DNA from: Puccinia triticina
Taxonomy: Eukaryota > Basidiomycota > Pucciniomycetes > Pucciniales > Pucciniaceae
Assembly: GCF_026914185.1 (NCBI RefSeq)
Contig: NC_070570.1
Span: 2,046,001 to 2,110,000, forward strand
DNA length: 64,000 bases
Direction of reading: 5' to 3'
Below, piece by piece: positions 21,250-30,755 of this stretch; positions within the stretch are counted from its first letter, which is position 1, and every line of letters starts with the position of its first letter. The position numbers and the translations under genes are program-made. The notes below the pieces were generated by a model that had not been told where the DNA came from, did not search any database, and was given only the letters and a program-made list of their open reading frames with translations.

Positions 21250-22939
21250 ATGGCCAACCGACTATCAAGCCTCGCAAACCTCGCCAGATCCTCGATGACG
21301 GGAAGCCGACAATCACTGGATCACGAAGGAGGACCGACCCAAACGCAAGACGAAGACCACGATGCCCAGCAACCACCGATCCTTCAAGAAGGCGAAGAAG
21401 CAAGGCAGGCCGAGAAGGGGAAGGCCAAGGCCCCTAAGAAGGCCATCCCTCCAACGGACCGCGCGACAAGGTCATCTTCCAAGACACCGACGGGATCGAA
21501 CACACCCCGAGACGATCACACCATACAGGAAGAAGGTCCGTTGACCGACGGCGCCCCCCCAACAGCAGCGCTCTACCAAGACCTGCTGGGGGATAAGTCG
21601 CAGAAATCCCGGGCGAAAGGAACCGCAAAAGGTAAGCGTCCGAACGGTTCAGATCAATCCAGCGGAATAACTGAGCGCATGTTGCTACCACAACCTAGCT
21701 GCCCATCTCGTCGACCACGACGAGATCGAATTGTGGAACCCACCACAGCCCCTTCCCCAGGGAGCAGAGGTCCAAGCAAAGGTATCCCTCATGGTCGATC
21801 GAGTGCTGGCAGCGGAAGCAGCAGGGAACGCCGAACTAGCTCTGATGTTCTTCAAGATCAGCGAGAACCTTGGGAAGGCCGAACCCAAACCAGACCGTCA
21901 ACATGCACCTCTGACCGACCCAGTCAAGCGCTTGTCGGAGAGGGTTGGCGCACTGTCCAGCAGCAACAGGCCAGTCACCACGATTCCCACGCCCAATCCC
22001 ACGGACAACCAACCAGGGGACGCGATTCCTTCCATCGGCCCAGTAGATACCATGCCGTCTGGTGTAGTTTTTGACGATGCAGCACAACCTACTAGCGGCG
22101 ACGTCGGCTTCACGCCATTCTTCGAACGCAACCTCCGGGAGTTGCGGAGCCCGCTGCCTCTGACAATCTTCAATGAAGTTTGGCAGGATAAAGCCATCAT
22201 CCATTACGCAGAGAAGCAATCAAAAGCGGATGAAAACAACGCCGACAAATACCGGTATACCGGGTACCCATACCCATGCGAGTACACCCAAAGGTACGCC
22301 GAATGGTCCATCAACCACCAAGGATTCCTGGCGGCCTTGATTAAAGTGTGAAACTACGTAAAGTTCGCAGGGTGGGTGCAAGCCCACAAGAAGATCTGCG
22401 ACCAACTTGTCACCCAGTACGGATTCATGGCAGGGCTCCGTTATGACATTGACGTTCGGATGAACGCCTTCGCCCACTGTGTTGTCATGCCAGACGGGAA
22501 GATTTTCATCAGCAACATCTCGGTCAAGAGTGAAGAGATTGCCCAGAAGATCATTGCCCAAACGAGGAAGTTTGAAGAGCTTGACTTCACCAAAAACCCA
22601 TATGCGAAAGGCGGAGAGAGGAAGACGTGGGATCCGGTCACCGCACAGGATCCGGCAAAGGCCACCAACCAAGCAAACCCTGGCGCAAACCAGAAGCACA
22701 TCAACAACAACCAGGCCCGGCACCGACAATTGAGCAGAGCACATTCGCCGGGTGACTGAGGGCCGAGCAGAGGCAAGCAAGGGCGAACACAAGGTTACAA
22801 AGGTAACCGCTGGGATGGTGGCTACAACAATAGGAGTCGCGACCGCAGAAGAGACCGCGAAGACAGGGGCAAAAATCGAGGAGACACCCGCGGGGATTGG
22901 CGCAGCAACGGGAAGGGCAGAGGCCGACAAAACCAGTAA
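21250..22939 (+). pseudogene. Gag-like protein of a DIRS-like retroelement
   Basis: From ATG 21250 a Ser/Pro/Gln/Glu-rich N-terminus runs in one frame to about 21680. It then shifts to the frame with LAAHLVDHDEIELWNPPQP and PLTIFNEVWQDKAI, YPYPCEYTQRYAEW and FAGWVQAHK. A further shift leads to a basic, Arg/Gly-rich nucleic-acid-binding tail (NRSRDRRRDRED, GRGRQNQ) ending at TAA near 22939. Besides the two frameshifts there is an in-frame TGA at 22349 between KV and NYVKF. The architecture resembles gag proteins of fungal DIRS-like elements. That family call rests on pattern memory and is moderate. Confidence 0.55.
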
Positions 22940-23079
22940 GGCCCAGTTCGTTGACACCTTCATCAGCTGTTGTGCATGGTCGCCAAGGGGAGCCTTGTGT
23001 ACCCCACGAACCGTTGTTCACGGCGGAGCTTTATCCTTGTTTGCTCAACTACATGTGTTCGCGTTGCACTGCCCGCTCA

Positions 23080-23106
<27 letters not shown>
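23080..23106 (+). repeat. Homopolymer of 27 C
   Basis: An uninterrupted run of C between the gag-like and RT-like parts of the DIRS-like element. Such runs are prone to sequencing and assembly error, so the true length is uncertain. Confidence 0.8.
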
Positions 23107-23110
<4 letters not shown>

Positions 23111-23212
23111 CGGGCCAACATCTTACCCTGTTTAACCCATGTGTGTATGTAATGGTCTGACGGATGAAACCAAAATTTTCCATGCAATCCAAGTCCGATA
23201 GGTCATGAAACC

Positions 23213-23587
23213 ATGAACCCAAGTGATTGCGCCTACCCCCGTGAGATCGGGAGAACCGAGCGAAAGCCAAAGATGACCAGCACATCATGGCCAACCTCAG
23301 TGTCTTGCGAGATGAACATTGAGGAATGGACAACAGCACTCAAGAAGTGGGATCTGCTGCCCAAATACGAGGACGTGCTAGAAGGGTTCAAGAAGGGTTT
23401 TACCCAAGGGATCCCTCATCACTCCATTGATACAGCGGAGCGGTTCTACTCACCGCCAAACCACGACTCGGCGTGGCAGGCAAAGGCAAAGATCGAAGAT
23501 TCCTTCCGGAAAGAACTAGCAGCAGGGAGGATGTTCGGACCTTTCAGGGAAGAAGAAGTACTTCAGCACTTCAAGTTCTTCCTCTAG
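23213..23587 (+). pseudogene. DIRS-like reverse transcriptase, N-terminal fragment
   Basis: The segment with NIEEWTTALKKWDLLPKYEDVLEGFKKGFTQGIPHHSI and KIEDSFRKELAAGRMFGPF matches the region just before the RT fingers in DIRS-like and related retroelements, where the primer-proximal pol begins. The frame ends at a TAG in 23585-23587, just before foreign sequence. The catalytic palm, including the YxDD box, is absent from the window. The RT-RNase H continuation is found at 28.4-29.3 kb on the same strand, beyond a minus-strand copia. Confidence 0.6.
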
Positions 23588-23589
23588 AG

Positions 23590-23686
23590 CAAGATAGTGG
23601 TTAAGAATCTAGTTTTCAAATTCCCCCGGGGGTCGAACCCCCCTACAACGCCGTGCCTAAGTACAAGATTTGTTGTGTAAACCCCA
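23590..23686 (-). repeat. Copia 3' LTR or its remnant (minus strand)
   Basis: Downstream of the 1409-codon copia ORF the minus strand has TTGTGGGGGGGAA, then TGTTGGGGTTTACACAAC, a polypurine tract and LTR-like start. Only about 100 bases separate this from the DIRS-like RT fragment. I find no matching copy beyond 28285, so the 5' LTR seems to be missing. A GGGTTCGACCCC hairpin inside resembles a tRNA T arm. Confidence 0.45.
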
Positions 23687-24055
23687 ACATTCCCCCCCAC
23701 AACAAACAACCCAACCCATGTGAATAAAGTGAAAGAGGAATCAAAGAAAGGACAATAGAAACATACAGAGAGTAAAACAATAAGGAATAAGACGTAGAAG
23801 AAAATTGAAAAAAAACAAAATTTGAAAAATAAACCAGACCATTTATGCTCAAATAAGACCACAGACATGAAATAGCAAAGAAATAACAACAACAACAATT
23901 CCACGCCATCCACGCATTCCTCCGTCCTGAGTTTCAACGTCCCGAAACAGTCCATCTGTGGCGTCGCAGAAAGAAAACCGTACCAAATGCTCACTGGAGT
24001 GGCTGGGTGAACCGCTACTCCAGTGCAACCCCGCAGGTGCATAGTTAAGGGAATG

Positions 24056-27000
24056 TCACTCACTTGACCACTTCCCATCCCCAAACACGGCCCTGTTAAA
24101 TTTCTTCATCAAGTTCCCCCCCAGCGCTTTGGTGAAACAGTCCGCCATCTGATCTGACCCCGCCACCCATTCCAGTCCGATTTCTCCCTTCCTGAGCCGC
24201 TCGTTGGTGACATGGAACTCTTGATCAATGTTCTTCGTCCTTTTCATACTAGCGGTATTGGTCGAGATCCTCACCGCCGCCTTGTTATTGCACAGAAGCA
24301 AGGGCCTTAAGTTGCCTACCAGCGGAGAAATAATTCCTGCCATCCAGACCACCTCGTCACACGCCATCGACAAGGCAACATATTCCGCCTGGCACATTGA
24401 CTTGGCCACGATTGTTTGCCTCTTTGCATTCCACGCCAAAGGCACCGACCAGAGAGAGGTGATGAAACCGTGATGTGACCTCGCTCCTTCGCCCATCCAA
24501 CTCGCGTCCACGTACGTCCTAAGCGGATTCTCCATCTCCTCAGGCTCCACTTTCAGCTCAAAATGTGCGGTCGTCCTAACATATGCCACTAGTCTCTTGA
24601 GAGCCGCCCAGTGTTTCTCGTCCGTTCCCAGTGAAAACCTTGCCAGATAGTGAGTAGCAAAAGAGATATCGGGCCTGGTCCCCTGCGCGATGTACAGTAG
24701 AATCCCAATGTACAAAAGATAAAGCGCATCCGGTGCTGTCGAAGGATTGGACTGCAGGGTGCTTTCCTGCAACGGTACCGCCGACGTGAGCGCAGAGCCA
24801 TCCATCTCCAGTAGCTTCCTGATCAACAACGGTTGCTGAAGACGAAAACCCCTTTCTGTCTGCCGGATCTGAATGCCCACCAACGACGACAAAACCTCGT
24901 CCCATTTGAGCGTGAGCGCCTCCGACAGCCCCTCCTTGAGTCGCACCATCAGAGTATCCGAGCTAGCCACCAGTAGCCCATCGTCCACATGGATCCACAA
25001 GAAAGCTACATCATTTCCCCGTTTGTAGCTGTATGTACTCTGATCTTGCGGGTTCGCCTCGAATCCGATTTTCTCCAGGGCCGTCTTGAGATGCAACCAC
25101 CAGCACCTCCCCGCCTGCTTAGTCCCATACAACGCCTTCTTGAGTTTCCAAACTTTCCCAGGAGTGACAGGATATCCCGGCGGAGGGACCACCCACACAT
25201 CTTCATCAATTCCACTGTGAAGGAACACGGTTTTAACGTCAAACAAAGCAACTGGCCATTTCAGTTTTGCCGCCACCGTCAGCGCCGTCCTCATCGAAGC
25301 AAACGTGGGCGTTGGCGCGAAGGTCTCGTCGTAGTTGACCTTCCTTATCTGCTTGTGACCACCCACGATTATCCGGGCTTTCCTCCTTCTGATCGCCCCT
25401 TGCATCGTCCGTTTTGTCCCAAGCAGCCACCTAGACCTGAGAAGCTTCTTCTTGTCCTCCGGCGGATCGTCCTCCATCGCGACCTCTAGCTCCTCCAGCG
25501 ACCGCCTCTCCTCATCCATCACGCCTCGCCATTCGCCAGCCTCCGGAGATTCAACCGCCTCACGATAAGTCGGGGAGTCACCGCCGTAGAGATCACGCCC
25601 TTCCAGTGCCGCCAGCACTGAGTCTTGAAGGTCCAGCTCGTCACCCAGCTTGAAATCCCCGAGCCGCTCACATTTGATAGCAGAGCAAACGACCTCCATC
25701 TCCGTCCCAGCATCCATGACGTCCGCCATCACGTAAGGCTTGTTCTCCTCAAATTGAACCGAAGCTGACGTCGAGACTTTCCTTGTCTCCTCATCCCACA
25801 GTAGCCACCCCTTGGAGTCCGGTGCCACTCCGATATGCCTGGTTTTCTGCGAATATGGGACCATTTGCTTCTTATGTGTATGATCATACATGTACGCCAC
25901 ACACCCAAAAACTTTCAGCAAAGCCAGCGAAGGTTTCGTCCGAAGAACCCTCTCGATGGGGGTCACGTCATGCCCGCGATGCACCAGCCGATTGAAAATG
26001 AACGCCGCCTGCCTGAACGCATACGACCACAGGTATTTAGGAAGACACCTCGTGTGGAGCAGCGACCTTGCCATCTCAGCCAGTGTTCGGTTGACCCTCT
26101 CAATCGCCCCGTTCTGATGATGTTTGTATGGTACCGCCCTCTTGTGGACAATCCCCTCAGCCGCCAGAAAATCGGACAGATTCCCGCTCCTCACAAATTC
26201 CAGAGCATTGTCCGTACGCAGTCTCTTAACCTTCCAGTTCGACAGGTTATTGAATTTTCGGATCCAGTTTATCACCTCCTGCGTAGCGTCTCCCTTTGTC
26301 TTGATTGGGATGGCGGAGACCATGCCCGAATTCAAATCTTGAACCGACAGTACATACTTGAATTTGTCCAATGACGAATCATACGGCCCAATCAGATCGG
26401 CCGCCACTACATCGCCCGGCTCCAAGCATATGTTCCTCGAAGGTGTATCCACAGGCGAGTGCGTCGCTTTCATTGTTGCACACGTGTCACATCCCCTATT
26501 CGGCGACACCTCGAAACCCGGCACATCCAGCACAGCCCCCTTCTTCACCGACTCATGCAGCATCCTCAGAGAAAGATGCCCAATCCTCTCGTGCATAACC
26601 GCACTCTCCACCGACATCGCTGCCGCGAAGGCCTCAGACGCAGAGTATCGCAAGAAACAGCGATCATTGATTTCAAATGAAGGAAAGAAGACACCGTTCT
26701 GGACTAGAGTATATATCTCGCCGTCCCACCTTACTTCACCGTCCCATCGCCTGAATTTGCCCAGAGAAATGATTGTACCACTGATGTTTGGGCAGTATAG
26801 AACGTTCGACACCTTCAACTTCCCAAACGGTGTCGGCAATTTGATGTCCCCTACTTGCTTCACGGGAAACCGATCTGTAGACGCAACTATGAGGGACATG
26901 GAAATAGGCCTGAGGGAGGTAAAAAAACGGACATCATTTCTGACACTATCCGTTGCCCCAGAGTCCAGCAGCGCTGCGTCGCTGCTCCCGGGCTGCTTTT

Positions 27001-28285
27001 CAATCGATGCCACTATCGCCTTGGGCCGCTGCATGAGCGCCGGATGACACACCGCCGACTTCTTCAAGCGCGCGTTCGGGTTTCTGAGTCGAGGGTCTCC
27101 CACCGGCGGCTCCTGATTCTTCTTGAGCGGGCAATCATTCATCCAATGCCCCCACTCATAGCAGTACCGGCAGGGATTTTTTTCCGTTAGGACCCTCCTT
27201 GCCCACGCGTCGCTCTTCCCCACCATTGATTGCGACTGGTCACCACCTTTCCTAGCTACACTGTCACCAGTCCCGCCCCTCGCCGACCTGTACGCGAAAA
27301 CTGACGATTGAGCCGGTACAACACTCGAGTTCATTCTTCCTGCGATCTCCAAGATGGTCTTCGACAAAATCATCCCCTTGGGGTTGACCGCAATTCGAGC
27401 GTCCAGGGCATTGGCTATCCCTTGGAAGTGTGGATGACACCTCTGATGGAGCAATAGGGCCAGGACCAAGTCTTTGCTAATCGCCCCCGTCCGCTTCTCG
27501 ATCTCGTCTAAACAGGTCTGCATCTCCGAGTAAGCCGTGTTCAAGTCAGCCGATACGTCCGTTGGGTCGCTCGCCTTGGCCCACCTGGACATGATGTATG
27601 TCCATGACACGTTTGCAAATCGAGACTGAAGCGTTGTGAAAGCCACCCGCCCAGCTTTTCCCCGGACCAAAGCGACAAGTGACGGATGCACGCTGTTTTC
27701 CACTAGAACGCCCGTGAGTGCCGCCCTATCCGTATCGCCGTCCTTCGCAGTCGACACAAAGTAATCTTCTGCTTCAAATACCCTTGTGACCATTGCTTTC
27801 AGGGACAGCTCCCAGTCCGGAAAGTTGACTCTGTCCTCGGACAATTGCGGTTCAATCGCTTTCCCTAGTTTCTGATACTTCAAAAGCGCATCCGCCAAGG
27901 CCACCGCACGCTCAGTTCCAGTCTTCGATTCGACCTTCTGCTCGAACGGTCGATTAATCTGCTGGAGTAACAATGCAAGTTGGTCGATCGAGACAAATTG
28001 TGGCCCTGCATTCAAACTTCCAGCAGGACTCTTCCCTTTATCCACCGGCTGGCCCTCCTGATTGCTCATTTCGTCACGACTCGCCGACGTAGAATTCGGT
28101 AGGGGAGTGTGTATGGCTGCGTATGGCGGAAAATTCAGGAAACTCCTATGAGGAGATGAGTGCGCCGGTGGTAGAGGTGCAATCGGCCTAGCTGCTTGAG
28201 AATCAGATCTGACCGGTTTTGGCTTGTTGAATCGCTTCCCCGATCGAGTTCCACGAGGCAGATCCGGAATCTGAAAGTAAGACAC
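24056..28285 (-). CDS. Ty1/copia gag-pol polyprotein, uninterrupted frame
   Basis: This 1409-codon ORF encodes all activities of a copia retrotransposon. Approximate residues: gag 1-370; CCHC zinc knuckle CRYCYEWGHWMNDC (about 372); aspartic protease LLDSGATDSV (about 442); integrase zinc region HERIGH...CDTC (570-610); integrase core with D in ADLIGP, D in RTDNALEF and E in NGAIERVN (630-730); RT with FDVKTVFLHS and an intact HVDD box (about 1100); RNase H YVDASWMG...CNNKAAVR (1262-1350). All catalytic residues I can see are present. Beyond the C-terminus lies a polypurine tract. It interrupts a DIRS-like element on the opposite strand. The 5' LTR was not found, so it may not be mobile itself although its proteins could be made. 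Confidence 0.9.
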   Translation of the reverse strand: MSYFQIPDLPRGTRSGKRFNKPKPVRSDSQAARPIAPLPPAHSSPHRSFLNFPPYAAIHTPLPNSTSASRDEMSNQEGQPVDKGKSPAGSLNAGPQFVSIDQLALLLQQINRPFEQKVESKTGTERAVALADALLKYQKLGKAIEPQLSEDRVNFPDWELSLKAMVTRVFEAEDYFVSTAKDGDTDRAALTGVLVENSVHPSLVALVRGKAGRVAFTTLQSRFANVSWTYIMSRWAKASDPTDVSADLNTAYSEMQTCLDEIEKRTGAISKDLVLALLLHQRCHPHFQGIANALDARIAVNPKGMILSKTILEIAGRMNSSVVPAQSSVFAYRSARGGTGDSVARKGGDQSQSMVGKSDAWARRVLTEKNPCRYCYEWGHWMNDCPLKKNQEPPVGDPRLRNPNARLKKSAVCHPALMQRPKAIVASIEKQPGSSDAALLDSGATDSVRNDVRFFTSLRPISMSLIVASTDRFPVKQVGDIKLPTPFGKLKVSNVLYCPNISGTIISLGKFRRWDGEVRWDGEIYTLVQNGVFFPSFEINDRCFLRYSASEAFAAAMSVESAVMHERIGHLSLRMLHESVKKGAVLDVPGFEVSPNRGCDTCATMKATHSPVDTPSRNICLEPGDVVAADLIGPYDSSLDKFKYVLSVQDLNSGMVSAIPIKTKGDATQEVINWIRKFNNLSNWKVKRLRTDNALEFVRSGNLSDFLAAEGIVHKRAVPYKHHQNGAIERVNRTLAEMARSLLHTRCLPKYLWSYAFRQAAFIFNRLVHRGHDVTPIERVLRTKPSLALLKVFGCVAYMYDHTHKKQMVPYSQKTRHIGVAPDSKGWLLWDEETRKVSTSASVQFEENKPYVMADVMDAGTEMEVVCSAIKCERLGDFKLGDELDLQDSVLAALEGRDLYGGDSPTYREAVESPEAGEWRGVMDEERRSLEELEVAMEDDPPEDKKKLLRSRWLLGTKRTMQGAIRRRKARIIVGGHKQIRKVNYDETFAPTPTFASMRTALTVAAKLKWPVALFDVKTVFLHSGIDEDVWVVPPPGYPVTPGKVWKLKKALYGTKQAGRCWWLHLKTALEKIGFEANPQDQSTYSYKRGNDVAFLWIHVDDGLLVASSDTLMVRLKEGLSEALTLKWDEVLSSLVGIQIRQTERGFRLQQPLLIRKLLEMDGSALTSAVPLQESTLQSNPSTAPDALYLLYIGILLYIAQGTRPDISFATHYLARFSLGTDEKHWAALKRLVAYVRTTAHFELKVEPEEMENPLRTYVDASWMGEGARSHHGFITSLWSVPLAWNAKRQTIVAKSMCQAEYVALSMACDEVVWMAGIISPLVGNLRPLLLCNNKAAVRISTNTASMKRTKNIDQEFHVTNERLRKGEIGLEWVAGSDQMADCFTKALGGNLMKKFNRAVFGDGKWSSE

Positions 28286-28388
28286 CTTGCCTGATGCTCA
28301 CAAACGTGGCGCGTAGTTCACCACAACCACTTCGGGAGATGCACACGTAGGGCGACTCACTTTAGTAGTCTGTTCGCCCAACCTTCAC

Positions 28389-29288
28389 GTGGAAAAGAAA
28401 ATTTTGAACCAGAACGCCTTAGTCCTCAGTTCCAACGCCCAAGACGGAATCGGGCTCGTTCTTCTTTCGCCCCTCGAGACAGAATCGAGAAACAAAAGTA
28501 TCTTGGATTCATATGGAACATCCATCACAAGACAGTCCGACTATCACAAGACAGTCCGACTACCAGAAGACAAGCTCAAGAAGAGAATCAACCAGATCCA
28601 AGCATTTCTCAGAAGAGATGCAAAGTTCAACTACGGAGAAGTCAAGATACTGGCGGGACAACTGAATCATGTAGCCTATGCGCTACCGCAACTACACTGC
28701 TACATCTGCGGCCTGTACAAGTGGATGATTGAGTGGCAAGACAGGAGGTCTCGCAGACCAGTACCCGCGGAAGTCAAAGAGGACTGGCACGAGTGGCCAA
28801 CGTCCCTGAAGAGCTTTGAAGCAACAAGCTTAATTGCAAACCCAGACCCCACAGAGGTCGGTTGGGTAGGGGACGTGTCTACGATATTTGGGATAGGAGT
28901 TCTGATTGGCCGCAAGTGGGCACAGTTCAGACTGCGGTCAACGGAGCTATTGGCGGAAGGCTTGCCTTCAAACTCCAAAAAAGAGCGAATCACACGACTA
29001 GAAACCATCGCCGTGCGACTAGGTCTGCTGATGCTCATCAAGCTAGGAGCGCAAGGTAGCAAGACATTCATCGTGTGGACCGACAACTCAACCACAGAAT
29101 CAGTCATCCTCCAAAGGAAGTCCGGAGATCACTTTGTGAACGCTGAGTGGAAAATTATTCAAAAGATACTAATCAAACACCAGATAAATCTAGTGGCCAA
29201 ACGAGTGGTATCAGCAGAAAACCGCGCCGACACGCGCTCTCCAGAGGACGGCGCAATGGTCACAGGGCGCAGGACCAACTTCTCATAG
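28389..29288 (+). pseudogene. DIRS-like RT thumb and RNase H fragment
   Basis: The frame contains KTVRLPEDKLKKRINQI, LAGQLNHVAYALPQLHCYI, GWVGDVSTIFGIGVLIG, ETIAVRLG, IVWTDNSTTES and VVSAENRAD. This is the thumb and RNase H order typical of DIRS-like pol. A 19-base tandem duplication (28525-28543 and 28544-28562) shifts the frame just before: KYLGFIWNIHHKTVRL is encoded in another frame upstream of it. It continues the RT begun at 23213-23587, but the palm is lost, so the intervening copia insertion was accompanied by deletion or later loss. No tyrosine recombinase gene is seen downstream. Confidence 0.6.
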
Positions 29289-29776
29289 AGGTCCCGCGCG
29301 ACCTGGAGGAGCTCATAGTACAAGCCAAAAATTAAGTTGATGATGCTATACAATCTGACTGACGCAAGAAAACGAGGACAGGCGGGTCCAACCGCTGAGG
29401 GATAGGCATGGGCGCGGAGCCAGGCTCAGGATTTCCCCCCCCCTGAGATATGGGTGCGGGCTCCGGCCTTTTCAAGAGTGATCCACGCCAACGTGTGAGA
29501 TCAATCGCCTAAAGAGGCAGGTCTCACTGTAAGGGGGAAGCACCACTTCCTAAAACAGATTCTCCCCCACTCCTGAATACAGAGAGAAGGAGGAGAAGGA
29601 AAGACCCCCCTCACCCTCAGCCCATACGGGTTAGCCTTGGGGACCTACTAGAGTAGCTCCCGGGACTACCCACGCAGACCAGAAGGAGTCTGGAAACCCC
29701 ACTAAGGGAGAGCGTCGCCCCAAAGGGGGCCCGGCGGTGACCACACATGTAAAACCAGCGAACGCCCAGCCAGGGA
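29289..29776. other. Junction region without recognised gene
   Basis: GC-rich sequence with C runs between the DIRS-like RNase H and the gypsy integrase. It may contain the truncated 5' boundary of the gypsy element. No ORF is credible. Confidence 0.3.
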
Positions 29777-30096
29777 GTGGACAAAGGACACACCAACAAT
29801 GAGCTTTGCATGAAGACAAGTGAAGCCCTCCCTCTCGGGGAGGACTGTACCAAAATTGACGGACTCCTATTCATCAAGGGAGGACTGGTGATCCCCGCGA
29901 TGGAGGACCTGCAACAGCAATTGATCAAGGAAGCACACATTCGTCTCGGACACCTCGGTTACCAGAAAACCCTTGACGAAGTCCGCGCGGACTTCTTTTG
30001 GCCACGGTTGGCGCGAGATGTGGCTGAATTCGCCGCCTTGTGTGACACCTGCCAGCAAACCAAAGCGCCGACAACGGCACCAACAGGGAAAATGCT
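29777..30096 (+). pseudogene. Gypsy integrase zinc-binding (H2C2) segment
   Basis: The segment EAHIRLGHLGYQKTLDEVRADFFWPRLARDV...CDTCQQTKAP is the HHCC zinc-binding domain that precedes the integrase core. Both His and both Cys are present. The frame runs straight into the inserted copia LTR at GKML. The same codon sequence resumes at 37155 with ML-TPPVP after the ATGCT duplication, which proves the split. Confidence 0.85.
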
Positions 30097-30229
30097 TGTT
30101 GTAACCTAATCACTTAGGTTACAATTAGTGACACTTGCCTACCAATAGACCATACTATGTTCCTTGGAGAATAAGCTGCAGAGCTTATTCTCTGCATTCA
30201 CTACGTTATTCAGGTCTTTTGTCACGTTA
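30097..30229 (+). repeat. Copia 5' LTR, 133 bp
   Basis: It starts TGTTGTAACC and ends CACGTTA. It contains two perfect short hairpins: GTAACCTAA with TTAGGTTAC near the start, and AGAATAAGCT with AGCTTATTCT in the middle. Both are preserved in the other LTR. Relative to the 3' LTR, four CpG sites here have become TpG or CpA. Confidence 0.93.
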
Positions 30230-30240
30230 GGTTATGAGCC
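30230..30240 (+). promoter_or_regulatory. Primer-binding site for half initiator tRNA-Met
   Basis: GGTTATGAGCC abuts the LTR directly. Its complement GGCTCATAACC is the anticodon-loop region of initiator tRNA-Met, as used by copia elements that prime with a cleaved half-tRNA. Confidence 0.75.
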
Positions 30241-30755
30241 TGTAAATCTCGCCATACCAAATCCTTTTCGCCTTCATCATCAGGGTAGTTTTGAGTCAAA
30301 CGTAATTGACCCAGAGTTTTTTTTATTTCGCTTTAACTATCTCGACTTCGTCGCCAAAACTTTCTTGGGTATCCCAGTTTAGGGAGTAATCGACCCAACC
30401 AATCTTCTACCTCAAGGATCGTCACCATTTCTCTCTCGGTTATCAATTGGATCTTCAGGGGTATTCAAGTGCCTGTGTCTATTTTCTTGAGAATCTGGGT
30501 TCTTCATCTTTTTTTTCCCATATCTACTCTGACTGCGGAAACACAAGAACGTTGTGATAAAGCTAAGCAGTCCGCCAAAACTGTGAAATCTGCTCCTTTG
30601 GCACGGAGCAGGGCTTAGACGCAACCTTGATATTCCAAAAGTCTACTCCCTCTCTCAAACTTTTTCCAAAGAACTCAGACAATCAAGTGAGTAGCCACGG
30701 GTTGCTTGTTTGCTTCGGTTGATTCTTTTGTTTTTCCTACCGATCCCCTCAGTTT

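Noticed and set aside
23584..24084. 166-codon minus ORF downstream of copia pol with hydrophobic segments, considered as an env-like gene
   Set aside because: It is T-rich non-coding sequence spanning the polypurine tract and LTR. Hydrophobicity follows from base composition.
24754..25206. Plus-strand ORFs opposite the copia polyprotein
   Set aside because: They are shadows of the 1409-codon minus-strand gene.
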